NCBI GenBank assembly: GCA_002171375.1 | Contig: NHFK01000025.1 | Coordinates: 41,556-50,939, forward strand | DNA: 9,384 bases | Reading direction: 5' to 3' | From: Alphaproteobacteria bacterium TMED109 | Lineage (GTDB): Bacteria > Pseudomonadota > Alphaproteobacteria > TMED109 | Part shown: positions 1-7,776 of the stretch, in pieces | Position numbering within the stretch: position 1 is the stretch's first letter | Layout: every line of letters begins with the position of its first letter | Translations under genes and position numbers: made by a program | The notes under the pieces: generated by a model | Databases searched by the model: none | What the model was told of the DNA's origin: nothing | The model's input: only the letters and a program-made list of their open reading frames with translations

Positions 1-1170
1 ATCAGAATAACCAAGATTTTTTAAAATACTTATATTATCCATTCCTCTAGTAGCCATATGATCACCTGGAGAACAATTAGTTTTAGAAAATTTCCAAGGA
101 AGTCCTGGTATTTTAATTATTCCCCCCTCTCCATCTTCAACATCTCTTACTGCACCCCAATGACTTCCCCATTCTCCTTCAGCAAAATCTTTCATACTAT
201 TTAATTTACCAACTGCTAATCCTACTTCTCCTACTTGAGCTTCTAGGTCTTCAATACTTCTAAAAGTTGAAGCCCAATCATTTACTTCTTTCATCAATAT
301 TTTAAAATTCTTACGACGTAATTTAGCTGTTTTAAATAACGGATTTTCTAATAAATCTAAACGTCTCATCATTCTCGCATAACGCGAAAATACTACACCT
401 AAAATTGGACTAGCAGCAATGACTGCTATATCTCCATTAGAAAGCTTTATATAAGGTGAGTCTGGAGCAGATAGTGCAAATGGTTCATCATCTCTATCAT
501 CCATACCAGCCAATTCTGCATGCGCTCTTTCATTAACTGCTATCATAGTTGCAGCTAAAGACACATCTATATGTTGCCCTAATCCAGTTTTTTCTGCATT
601 GTGTAATGCTGCAAGACAAGATACTGCTGCCTCTAATCCTGTATAAACATCTGCATGAGAAAAATCACTTTGCATATTAGAAAAATCGTCTAAGGCTGTA
701 CCAATATGTTTAAATTTAGTATGAGCAGTACCACATTCAGCGTGAACTGTAGGAGCAAACGCCGCTCTTCCTCTTAAAGGACCATGTTGGCCATATCCAC
801 TAATAGATACATATACAGCTTTTTTATTGAGCAGCTTAATACTATCATAATCTAAGTCAAAAGCACCCAACGTACCAGGTCTAAAGTTTTCAGCAATTAT
901 ATCTGCTTCAACACATAATTTTCTAACTATCTCTCTTCCTTCATCCTTATTCAAATCTAAAGAAATACATTTCTTCCCTATATTCTGCTGAACAAAATAA
1001 TGAGAAAAATTACCACTTATAGGACTACCCAACCTAGCTAAGTCTCCAGTTTCTGGATGTTCAATTTTTATAACTTCTGCACCCATATCTGAAAGCATTT
1101 TTGTAAAATGAGGTCCTGCTAAAACTCTAGTAAAATCAACTACTTTTATACCTTTTAAAGGTCCTGACAT
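1..1170 (-). CDS. Family III (CaiB/BaiF) CoA-transferase, 3' end cut by window edge
   Basis: The frame reads from an ATG at 1170 down to base 1 without a stop, giving 390 visible residues. The N-terminus (GPLKGIKVVDF, then AGP around residues 18-20, then GAEVIKIEHP near 30-39) is the classic opening of family III CoA-transferases, which move CoA between carboxylic acids in the cytosol. Asp174, in the ADVYTG stretch, sits where this family has its catalytic aspartate, which forms the acyl-anhydride intermediate. The GxGQHIDVSL segment near 196-206 also fits. The visible end (RGMDNISILKNLGYSD) resembles the last part of CaiB-like proteins, so probably only some 10-20 residues are missing. The gene starts 3 bases after the hydratase stop, with an AAAGGA ribosome site inside the end of that gene, so translation is likely coupled. 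Family is secure; donor and acceptor acids cannot be read from sequence. Formyl-, carnitine-, mesaconyl- and succinyl-CoA transferases all share this fold. Confidence 0.93.
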   Translation of the reverse strand, partial: MSGPLKGIKVVDFTRVLAGPHFTKMLSDMGAEVIKIEHPETGDLARLGSPISGNFSHYFVQQNIGKKCISLDLNKDEGREIVRKLCVEADIIAENFRPGTLGAFDLDYDSIKLLNKKAVYVSISGYGQHGPLRGRAAFAPTVHAECGTAHTKFKHIGTALDDFSNMQSDFSHADVYTGLEAAVSCLAALHNAEKTGLGQHIDVSLAATMIAVNERAHAELAGMDDRDDEPFALSAPDSPYIKLSNGDIAVIAASPILGVVFSRYARMMRRLDLLENPLFKTAKLRRKNFKILMKEVNDWASTFRSIEDLEAQVGEVGLAVGKLNSMKDFAEGEWGSHWGAVRDVEDGEGGIIKIPGLPWKFSKTNCSPGDHMATRGMDNISILKNLGYSD

Positions 1171-1173
1171 TTT

Positions 1174-1932
1174 TTATTTTCCTTTAAAGTTAATAGTATT
1201 TAACTTTCCTGCTAAAAATGAAATACCTTTTTTTGCATCTTCAGAAGTTAAAACTTTATTATTAGATTTTTTCATATATTTATCAGCTTCTTTTATTCCT
1301 TTTAATGCTGTAATATTTGCAATTTTTTTAATTTCTTTAAAGGATGTAGTAGGACCATTAGCAAGTTGCTTAGAAAATGATATTGCAGAATCTAATAGTT
1401 TTATTTCTGGAACAACCATATTTATGGCTCCCCAGGTTTCTAATGTTTTAGCATCATACCTTCTACCAAACATAGTAATCTCTTTTGCTCTAGCAAGACC
1501 TACCCTATTAACTAAACGTTGAACACCTCCTGATAAAGGCATGAGACCCACAGAAACTTCCACTAAGCCTATTCTCGCAGTATCAGATGCTATAATAAAA
1601 TCACATCCTAAAGCTAATTCAAAACCGCCTCCTAATGCTCCTCCTCTTATTGCTGCTACACATGGTACTTCTATTTTTTCTATGATATTTATTAATCTCA
1701 TAGGATCACTATTTGATTGCGAATTTATTAAAAATTTAGGATCTGCCCCTGCTGAAAAATGCTTTAACTTTGTTGATATCAATATTGTTCTAGCACCTTT
1801 ATTTTTTGATAATATTAATTTTTTTTCAATAGCATCTAAGAATTTATCATTTAACAAATTATTTGGAACGTTATTAAGCATTAGTATTGCTAACTTATCT
1901 TCCATTGACATTAAAACTAGCTCTTTTTTCAT
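1174..1932 (-). CDS. Enoyl-CoA hydratase/isomerase (crotonase) family protein
   Basis: This 252-residue protein is of usual length for a single-domain crotonase. The family binds acyl-CoA thioesters and stabilises an enolate in an oxyanion hole. The first oxyanion segment is FSAGAD (59-64) and the second is GGALGGGFELALGCD (97-111). Both acidic residues of true hydratases are present: Glu105 in GGGFELAL and Glu125 in GLVEVSVG, matching Glu144 and Glu164 of rat mitochondrial hydratase. This favours hydration of a 2-enoyl-CoA over a purely isomerase or ligase-type reaction. The ATG at 1932 has an AAAGGA ribosome site 7 bases upstream. The gene lies 22 bases after the methyltransferase and 3 bases before the CoA-transferase in the same transcription direction. 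There is no fused 3-hydroxyacyl-CoA dehydrogenase domain. Natural substrate is unknown; a DmdD-like role on methylthioacryloyl-CoA or a CaiD-like role are alternatives that cannot be separated here. Confidence 0.92.
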   Translation of the reverse strand: MKKELVLMSMEDKLAILMLNNVPNNLLNDKFLDAIEKKLILSKNKGARTILISTKLKHFSAGADPKFLINSQSNSDPMRLINIIEKIEVPCVAAIRGGALGGGFELALGCDFIIASDTARIGLVEVSVGLMPLSGGVQRLVNRVGLARAKEITMFGRRYDAKTLETWGAINMVVPEIKLLDSAISFSKQLANGPTTSFKEIKKIANITALKGIKEADKYMKKSNNKVLTSEDAKKGISFLAGKLNTINFKGK

Positions 1933-1954
1933 ATCTAATTCCTTTTATAAATAA

Positions 1955-2617
1955 TTATTTTCCCAGCTTTTTAATAATTAAATCTACTTTGTTTTCAAAA
2001 TCATGACCTTTTTTTATAAAAATAACATCAATTTGAATTAATATATTATCTACTCTATGTAATTCTACAATATCAAAAACTCTATATCCTATATTTTCCA
2101 TATACTTTATATGTTCATAAAAATTTGGAGCACCAATATTATATTCTCCCATAAATGGAACTTCTAATATAATTACAGTTGCATTTTGAACTAAATTTTT
2201 ACCACCCTTAAGAATAGGAATTTCAGCGCCTTGGCAATCAATTTTTATTAATTCGAAAAGGTTACTGTCATTAAATGTTAAATCTAAAGTAGAAGTATTT
2301 TTGACTAGTTCTTTGCAATCATCAAAATATCCGGTATTTTCTCTAAATAAAGAGTCTCCTGTATTTCTTTTTTCATACCAAGTAACTTCATGTTCTTTTT
2401 CATCTAATAATATATTCATAAAATTTATATTATCATATTTCATTGATAATTTTTCTAACTCTTTATACTCTATTGCCTCAATTAATGTGAAATCTGAGTC
2501 AGGAAATACTTTTTTCTTAATTTCTAGAGTCCATTTGCCTTTATTGGCCCCTATATCCAGAATTTTTTTAGGTTGAAAACCAAAAGATTTTAATTTTTGT
2601 AGGGCTTTTACTAACAT
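1955..2617 (-). CDS. FkbM family SAM-dependent methyltransferase
   Basis: This 220-residue protein has the two hallmarks of FkbM methyltransferases. The first is an N-terminal SAM-binding loop, ILDIGANKGKW at 19-29, followed by an acidic residue ending the second strand (LIEAIE, 45-50). The second is the C-terminal family motif LIKIDCQGAEIPILKGG at 123-139. FkbM enzymes usually O-methylate sugars, polyketides or other small-molecule hydroxyls in the cytosol; the acceptor here is unknown. No signal peptide or membrane segment is visible. The start ATG at 2617 follows the NosR-like stop by 4 bases, and its AGGTGA ribosome site overlaps that stop codon, so translation is probably coupled. Its position inside an acyl-CoA operon is unusual, because FkbM genes are typically in glycan or natural-product clusters. 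Family assignment is firm; role is open. Confidence 0.88.
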   Translation of the reverse strand: MLVKALQKLKSFGFQPKKILDIGANKGKWTLEIKKKVFPDSDFTLIEAIEYKELEKLSMKYDNINFMNILLDEKEHEVTWYEKRNTGDSLFRENTGYFDDCKELVKNTSTLDLTFNDSNLFELIKIDCQGAEIPILKGGKNLVQNATVIILEVPFMGEYNIGAPNFYEHIKYMENIGYRVFDIVELHRVDNILIQIDVIFIKKGHDFENKVDLIIKKLGK

Positions 2618-2621
2618 AACA

Positions 2622-4718
2622 TCACCTAACTAATTTCTTTTGTTTAAATACTAACGGTGGACATCTATGAACATCATAGTACTCTTCCTGACAATCTAAA
2701 CAATAAAAGCACTCATTCATATCTATTTTTCCATTATTTTTAATAGCTTGTGTAGGACAAGATTTTTCACATAAATGACAAGGATTACCACATTCTTTCC
2801 TCCTTAACAAAATACTAAACAACCTAAATTTTCCTCCTATTGCTAATGCTGCGCCTAATGGACAAATATATCTACAATAGAATCTACTTATAAAAACAGA
2901 TAAAAATAATAAAATAAGTGCGTAAATCACATAATTAAGTTCTCTCATAAATTTCAAAGTTATTGAAGTTTTGAATGGTTCCACTTCAGTCATTATTAAT
3001 GCAGTGTCTAAGTCTATAAATAAAAATATAGTTATTATAGATAGAATTATATATTTTATATAAATTAATTTTCTATGAAACACTTCTTTAATTTTAAATT
3101 GGATTATACCTAAACTGCGCGATATAATATTAATTATTTCCTGTAATGCTCCAAATGGACATAACCATCCACAAAAAAAACCTCGACCAAGAATTATAAA
3201 TGAAATAGCGGTAGCAATAGATATTACTACAATTAATGGATCAAATATAATTACTGAATAATTAAAGTTTGAAAAAAATATAAGTTGTAAATAATTAAAA
3301 ATATTTACTATTGTCAACTGAGCACCAGTAATAAAACCAACCCATACTAAACAAAATAATAAACATGCAAACCTTATAAAAGAAAATAATTTACGTTTTT
3401 TTGTAAGATAATCTTTATAATATAAAACTAAGCTGCATAACAAAATAAATACCCCCAATATAATAATATTTAATATTTGCGGCTTCCATACATCTATCCA
3501 GTTTAAACCCTCAGTATTTGATAAATTTATATTTGCAGATTCTATTATTAATCTAGATGGTGGTTCATAAGGTACAAAAATAAGATCATGTGTATTATCA
3601 TCGGGAGGATTAAAATTTACTACTAATGTACTTTTTTTGGCTGGATCAAATTCCTCTGGATTATCAATAAAAAGTAAAGAAATTTCATTAAAAAACCTGG
3701 GTGTAGAATCTTCTATATTTCTAGTAAACATAAAGTTCTTTCTATCACTAGTCCTAAAGTTAAATTTATTTTTGCCTTGCTGTAAATAAAATCTATCAAA
3801 ATAAGTCTTAGCTAAACCTTTATTTTCACAATTTTTTATATTAATAGATGTTTGATATTTTAAACATTTTCTTGGAACTAATAATGAAAAATTTCCATTA
3901 GTTGCCAAAAAGAATCCCCTATCATTTATATCTTGGCCACTTCTTAAGAACTTTTTTAAATATTCAGTTTTACCAAATATATTTTGGCCTATGCCTATAG
4001 GATTAGCATAAGAAAAATAAACATCTAATAATAATTCATCATTTGAATTTTGACTTAAGCTATTTTTTTGAGAAGAATAATAAATTTTGTTATTAGATAT
4101 GGAGCCATCAGATAATAATTCAGTCCATTTTAAAGGAACAAAATTATTGTGATCTAAAGTAGTTTTTTGATTATTATTAATACCTATAATATTGAGAACC
4201 TTATTAGTAGATACTATTATAGATTGATGCATTAATATAGATGTTATGGTTGCAGAAGAAACTCCATCAATATTATAGTCTTTATTTTTTGAATTAATCG
4301 TTAATTTTGAAATAGTCCTATTATTATACTGTAATATAAACTTGTATAAAATACTTTCATCAACACCTTTACCTTCATATCTTACCTCTCCTTTATCGTA
4401 TAAAAATAATGGCTCTGAATGCGAAAGTAACTTGGCTGATAAAATTGCACCTTTAGTAGATATATAGATTAAAATTCTAAATTCTGCTGAAGAAAAACCT
4501 AAAGCATCGGAGAAACTTGATGTTAAAAAAGCATAGCCCTTTAGCTCATTTAAAGAATATACTTTATAAATATTATAATTTTTTTCTAACTTTTCTAATT
4601 TTTCTACATTAGAATCTAATGATTTTAACTCATCTAATGTAATAAGATTATTATTTGCAAATGATAAGGAATGCATAATTAGTAGAATATAGACAAAAAT
4701 ATTTATGATTAATTTCAC
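2622..4718 (-). CDS. nosR-like: NosR/NirI-type membrane FMN and iron-sulfur protein
   Basis: At 698 residues this matches full-length NosR/NirI (about 690-725). In order it shows a hydrophobic N-terminal signal (1-21), a periplasmic FMN-binding domain (about 60-175), a further periplasmic region to about 410, several membrane helices (about 416-435, 445-475, 489-511, 551-571, 594-612), and a C-terminal ferredoxin-like tail. The flavinylation motif DGVSSATIT (151-159) puts covalent FMN on Thr157. Two CxxxCP motifs are intact (Cys516/Cys520 and Cys615/Cys619). Two iron-sulfur sets follow: Cys643/647/650/654, then Cys670/673/676 with Cys686. Known family members pass electrons from the quinone pool across the membrane to nitrous oxide reductase and are needed for nosZ function or expression. 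No nosZ or nosDFYL lies in this window, so a different electron acceptor is possible. The start is GTG, chosen for the strong ribosome site upstream and because it preserves the signal peptide. Family is certain; the nitrous-oxide role is not. Confidence 0.9.
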   Translation of the reverse strand: MKLIINIFVYILLIMHSLSFANNNLITLDELKSLDSNVEKLEKLEKNYNIYKVYSLNELKGYAFLTSSFSDALGFSSAEFRILIYISTKGAILSAKLLSHSEPLFLYDKGEVRYEGKGVDESILYKFILQYNNRTISKLTINSKNKDYNIDGVSSATITSILMHQSIIVSTNKVLNIIGINNNQKTTLDHNNFVPLKWTELLSDGSISNNKIYYSSQKNSLSQNSNDELLLDVYFSYANPIGIGQNIFGKTEYLKKFLRSGQDINDRGFFLATNGNFSLLVPRKCLKYQTSINIKNCENKGLAKTYFDRFYLQQGKNKFNFRTSDRKNFMFTRNIEDSTPRFFNEISLLFIDNPEEFDPAKKSTLVVNFNPPDDNTHDLIFVPYEPPSRLIIESANINLSNTEGLNWIDVWKPQILNIIILGVFILLCSLVLYYKDYLTKKRKLFSFIRFACLLFCLVWVGFITGAQLTIVNIFNYLQLIFFSNFNYSVIIFDPLIVVISIATAISFIILGRGFFCGWLCPFGALQEIINIISRSLGIIQFKIKEVFHRKLIYIKYIILSIITIFLFIDLDTALIMTEVEPFKTSITLKFMRELNYVIYALILLFLSVFISRFYCRYICPLGAALAIGGKFRLFSILLRRKECGNPCHLCEKSCPTQAIKNNGKIDMNECFYCLDCQEEYYDVHRCPPLVFKQKKLVR

Positions 4719-4724
4719 CTACAA

Positions 4725-4731
4725 TCCTCCC
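4725..4731 (-). promoter_or_regulatory. Strong ribosome binding site deciding a GTG start for the NosR-like gene
   Basis: On the minus strand GGGAGGA lies 6 bases before the GTG at 4718. It is the strongest Shine-Dalgarno match in the window and sits in an otherwise AT-only spacer. The next in-frame ATG is residue 15 and would remove most of the signal peptide, so GTG is the better start. Confidence 0.8.
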
Positions 4732-4765
4732 AGCGACTGTTGAAATATGTTATTAAATCATAAAT

Positions 4766-6388
4766 CTAAAATTTATAATCTTTAAATTGTTCCCTTAAAG
4801 CTAATTTTTGAATTTTTCCTGTAGCAGTATGAGGTAAAGATTCAACAAAAACTACATCATCAGGCATCCACCAAGAGACTATTTTATCTTTTAAAAAATC
4901 TAATATTTCTTCTTTAGATACTTTAGCATTTTCATTCTTAACAATTATTAGTAAAGGTCTCTCGTCCCATTTTGGATGAAAAACTCCAATTACTCCTGCT
5001 TCCATAACTGAGGGATGTCCAACAGCAAAATTTTCAATTTCAATAGAACTTATCCATTCTCCTCCAGATTTTATTACATCTTTTGTTCTATCGGTTATTT
5101 GCATGAACCCATCTTCATCAATAGTGGCTACATCACCAGTCATAAACCAATCATCTTCGCCATGAGTTTCACTTTTTTCTATATTAAGATATCCAGAACA
5201 TATCCATGGCCCTCTAATCCAAAGATTACCAAAATCTTTACCGTTATTTGGAAGTGTAATGTCATTCTCATCCGTTATTTTTATTTCTACACCGTATACC
5301 GGCCTTCCTTGTTTTACAGCCACATCTAATCTTTCTGAAAAGCTCTGACCATAGTGCTTAGCTAAGGGTCTATTTATAGTTCCTATAGGTGAAGTTTCAG
5401 TCATTCCCCAGCAATGTAAAACTTCTACACCATATTTTTCATAAAATTTTTCCATCATAAATCTTGGACAAGCTGAACCACCTACAACGCAACTTTTTAA
5501 TGAATCTAATTTTTTACCAGATTGCTCTAAATACTCAAAAAGCATTAACCATATAGTAGGAACTGCAGCAGTAAAAGTAACTTGCTCATTTTCAATTAAG
5601 TTTTGAACGCTTTCTCCATCCAGATTCCTTCCAGGTAAAACTAATTTTGCGCCTACCATAGTGGTCACATAAGGAATGGCCCATGCATTAGCATGAAACA
5701 TTGGAGCAATTGGCATTATTACATCTCTAGCCGATAAATTCATAGCATCAGGGGCAGCAGCGGCAAATGCGTGAATAACAGTTGATCTATGAGCATATAA
5801 AACGCCTTTTGGGTTACCTGTAGTTCCAGACGTATAGCATAATGAAGAGGCAGTTTTTTCATCAAACAATGGCCAATCAAAATCTCCATTTTCGCTATTT
5901 ATTAATTCTTCGTAGCTTATTAGGTTTTTAATAATAGAAGAATTTGGCATATCCTTTTTATCACATAAAACAATAATTTTTTCTATTTTTGTTATTTTAT
6001 CCATTAGTTTTTCAATTAATGGAATAAAATCTATATCAATAAATAAAAACTTATCTTTAGCATCATTTATGATGAAAACTAATTGTTCAGGAAATAATCT
6101 AGGATTTATAGTATGACAAATAGAACCTATTCCTGATACTCCAAAATATAATTCATAATGTCTCAGATTACTCCAAGCCATTGTAGCAATAGTATCACCT
6201 TTTTTTGCACCTAGTTTAATTAATGCCTGTGCAAGTTTTTTTGATCTGATATTAACATTTTCATAATTTGATCTTATGGTTTTATCTTTACTATCTACAC
6301 TAATAATTTCTGTATTTCCATGATACCTAGCTGCGTGCTCTAATAATGAAGAAATTAATAATGGTCTATCTGAAATTAATCCATGCAT
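4766..6388 (-). CDS. AMP-forming acyl-CoA ligase, medium-chain/DmdB-like
   Basis: This 540-residue cytosolic enzyme belongs to the ANL superfamily and activates a carboxylic acid through an acyl-adenylate to its CoA thioester. Visible core motifs are the phosphate loop [11 protein letters not shown] (185-195), WGMTETSP (327-334), the TGD motif (417-419), the hinge region [14 protein letters not shown] (434-447), and the catalytic lysine Lys525 in TATGKIQK. The N-terminus ([16 protein letters not shown], 9-24) and [13 protein letters not shown] (92-104) are typical of the AlkK / medium-chain and methylthiopropionyl-CoA ligase (DmdB) group rather than of E. coli FadD, by my recall of these sequences. 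The ATG at 6388 has AAAGGG upstream. It is the first gene of the leftward operon, 47 bases before the NosR-like gene, and stands across the divergent spacer from the ferredoxin reductase. Substrate could be a medium-chain fatty acid, methylthiopropionate or another short acid. Confidence 0.92.
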   Translation of the reverse strand: MHGLISDRPLLISSLLEHAARYHGNTEIISVDSKDKTIRSNYENVNIRSKKLAQALIKLGAKKGDTIATMAWSNLRHYELYFGVSGIGSICHTINPRLFPEQLVFIINDAKDKFLFIDIDFIPLIEKLMDKITKIEKIIVLCDKKDMPNSSIIKNLISYEELINSENGDFDWPLFDEKTASSLCYTSGTTGNPKGVLYAHRSTVIHAFAAAAPDAMNLSARDVIMPIAPMFHANAWAIPYVTTMVGAKLVLPGRNLDGESVQNLIENEQVTFTAAVPTIWLMLFEYLEQSGKKLDSLKSCVVGGSACPRFMMEKFYEKYGVEVLHCWGMTETSPIGTINRPLAKHYGQSFSERLDVAVKQGRPVYGVEIKITDENDITLPNNGKDFGNLWIRGPWICSGYLNIEKSETHGEDDWFMTGDVATIDEDGFMQITDRTKDVIKSGGEWISSIEIENFAVGHPSVMEAGVIGVFHPKWDERPLLIIVKNENAKVSKEEILDFLKDKIVSWWMPDDVVFVESLPHTATGKIQKLALREQFKDYKF

Positions 6389-6411
6389 AATTACTACCCT
6401 TTGCCCTAGAA

Positions 6412-6442
6412 AAATAATTAAAAATAACTTTTTTAATTATTT
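6412..6442. repeat. Perfect 13-base A/T inverted repeat in the divergent promoter spacer
   Basis: Left arm 6412-6424 and right arm 6430-6442 are exact reverse complements, separated by the 5-base loop TAACT (6425-6429). It lies 24-54 bases upstream of the ligase start codon and 39-69 bases upstream of the ferredoxin-reductase start. It ends 8 bases before a TATAAT hexamer, so it would cover the -35 region of that putative promoter. It could be an operator for a dimeric regulator controlling both directions. No stem G or C is present, so an intrinsic terminator is less likely. Function is inferred only from position and symmetry. Confidence 0.55.
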
Positions 6443-6450
6443 ACCTTGAA

Positions 6451-6456
6451 TATAAT
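6451..6456 (+). promoter_or_regulatory. Putative -10 element (TATAAT) for the ferredoxin-reductase unit
   Basis: An exact TATAAT lies 24 bases before the ATG at 6481, which would place transcription start near 6463 and leave an untranslated leader of about 18 bases. No good TTGACA-like -35 box is found 16-18 bases upstream; that position is occupied by the T-rich right arm of the inverted repeat. In such AT-rich DNA a chance match is possible. Confidence 0.4.
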
Positions 6457-6480
6457 CTATATAAAAATTAAGAGTATGAT

Positions 6481-7761
6481 ATGAATTTAAAAATTGCAAT
6501 AATTGGTTCAGGTCCTTCAGCATTTTATACTGCTCAGTCACTTATTAAGAAAAATATAAATTGTGAAATAGATATAATTGAAAAATTATTTTGTCCTTAT
6601 GGGTTAATAAGGTTTGGAGTGGCGCCTGATCATCAAAGCACTAAAAATGTCTCTAGAGTATTTGAAAGGGTTTTAAATAATCCAAATGTAGAATTTTTTG
6701 GAGGAGTTGAAATAAATGATTATCCATCTATTAATGAAATTCTAGAAATTTATGATTCAGTAGTCATAGCTACTGGTATGGCAAAGGATAGAGTATTAAA
6801 TATAAATGAAAAAAACAAAACTGGGTACTTTGGTGCTACACAATTTGTAAACTGGTATAATGGGCACCCTGAATATAAAAATTTAAACCCTTGCCTAAAT
6901 ACAGATACAGCTATAATCATAGGTAATGGAAATGTTGCTATTGATTGCGCTAGAATACTAGTTAAGACTATTAAAGAATTAGAAAGCACAGATATTACAC
7001 AGTATGCAATAGATACACTAAAAAATTCTTCAATAAAAAATATATACATAATTGGAAGACGTGGTCCATTAGATGCAAAATTTACCACTGTAGAGATTAG
7101 GGAAATGGGAGAATTATTAGATTGTGATACTATATTATCTCCTGGCACTAAAAATAATATCGATAAAAAATTACTAGATGGTGACTTAGCAAAGCAATAT
7201 AGAATATTAACATCATTTGATGAAAGCAAACCTAAAAATTCAAATAAATCTAAAACTGTCGAATTTAAATTTCATCTAAGTCCTACTGAATTTATTGGAG
7301 AAAATGAAATAACTGGCTTAAAGTTTAAAAATAATCTTTCCTCCAATGAAGACTGTATAACTATTAATGCTGGTTTAGTAATCAGTGCAATCGGATACCA
7401 AGGTGATGAAATAACAGGATTAAAATCTGATGAATCAGGTATGATAATTCATAAAAATAATATTATAGAAGATAGATTATATGCGGCTGGATGGGTTTCT
7501 AGAGGGCCAAGTGGGGTTATTGGAACTAATAAACATGACGGAGCTAGAGTTGCAGAACATATAGAAAATAATGTTAAAAGTAAGAATAGTTCTGGGAGAG
7601 AAGGTTTAAAAAAATTATTAAACTTAAAGAATAAAAAATATATATCTAAAGAACAATGGTTTAAAATTGACCAAGAAGAAATAAAAAGAGCTAATAAAAG
7701 TTCTCCAAGAATAAAATTTACTTCACATGAAGATGTTTTTAATTTTATAGATTCTATTTAG
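6481..7761 (+). CDS. fprA-like: Adrenodoxin-type ferredoxin-NADP(+) reductase
   Basis: This 426-residue flavoprotein resembles mitochondrial adrenodoxin reductase and mycobacterial FprA, which transfer electrons between NADPH and small ferredoxins. The FAD-binding dinucleotide fold opens at the N-terminus (IAIIGSGPSAFYTAQSL, 5-21), followed by the family block CPYGLIRFGVAPDHQSTKNV (37-56). The NADP-binding fold is at about 144-158 (AIIIGNGNVAIDCAR), and IIGRRGPLDAKFTTVE is near 190-205, with arginines placed to hold the NADP 2'-phosphate. The C-terminal FAD-contact segment AAGWVSRGPSGVIGTNK (336-352) is intact. It is slightly shorter than mycobacterial FprA (about 455). A weak AAGAG ribosome site lies 6 bases before the ATG. 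Acyl-CoA dehydrogenase follows 15 bases downstream, so the two are likely co-transcribed. Its ferredoxin partner is not in the window, and the physiological direction of electron flow is unknown. Confidence 0.92.
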   Translation: MNLKIAIIGSGPSAFYTAQSLIKKNINCEIDIIEKLFCPYGLIRFGVAPDHQSTKNVSRVFERVLNNPNVEFFGGVEINDYPSINEILEIYDSVVIATGMAKDRVLNINEKNKTGYFGATQFVNWYNGHPEYKNLNPCLNTDTAIIIGNGNVAIDCARILVKTIKELESTDITQYAIDTLKNSSIKNIYIIGRRGPLDAKFTTVEIREMGELLDCDTILSPGTKNNIDKKLLDGDLAKQYRILTSFDESKPKNSNKSKTVEFKFHLSPTEFIGENEITGLKFKNNLSSNEDCITINAGLVISAIGYQGDEITGLKSDESGMIIHKNNIIEDRLYAAGWVSRGPSGVIGTNKHDGARVAEHIENNVKSKNSSGREGLKKLLNLKNKKYISKEQWFKIDQEEIKRANKSSPRIKFTSHEDVFNFIDSI

Positions 7762-7776
7762 CCAAAGGAGATATTA

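Noticed and set aside
1..1170. Possible pseudogene because no stop codon is seen in the CoA-transferase
   Set aside because: The frame is intact with all expected motifs up to the window edge; the missing stop is simply outside the window.
1541..1954. Plus-strand open frame of 137 codons opposite the hydratase gene
   Set aside because: It is fully antisense to a well-supported crotonase gene and its translation shows no recognisable domain; AT-rich codon bias explains the open frame.
2301..2576. Plus-strand open frame opposite the methyltransferase gene
   Set aside because: Antisense to the FkbM gene, Ser/Phe-rich translation typical of a complementary-strand shadow.
4755..4781. Imperfect hairpin at the end of the ligase gene, before the NosR-like gene
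   Set aside because: Only a 6-base perfect core (4760-4765 with 4771-4776) with mismatches beyond and no T-run on the minus strand; background level for such AT-rich DNA, and an operon-internal terminator is not needed.
5015..5329. Plus-strand open frame opposite the ligase gene
   Set aside because: Antisense to strongly conserved ligase motifs, with no family resemblance of its own.
6476..6484. Small upstream ATG (ATG ATA TGA) overlapping the ferredoxin reductase start
   Set aside because: A two-codon frame in an AT-rich leader is likely chance; the family N-terminus clearly begins at the ATG at 6481.
6750..7229. Minus-strand open frame opposite the ferredoxin reductase gene
   Set aside because: Antisense to the NADP-binding region of a clear gene; hydrophobic Ser-rich translation looks like a shadow.
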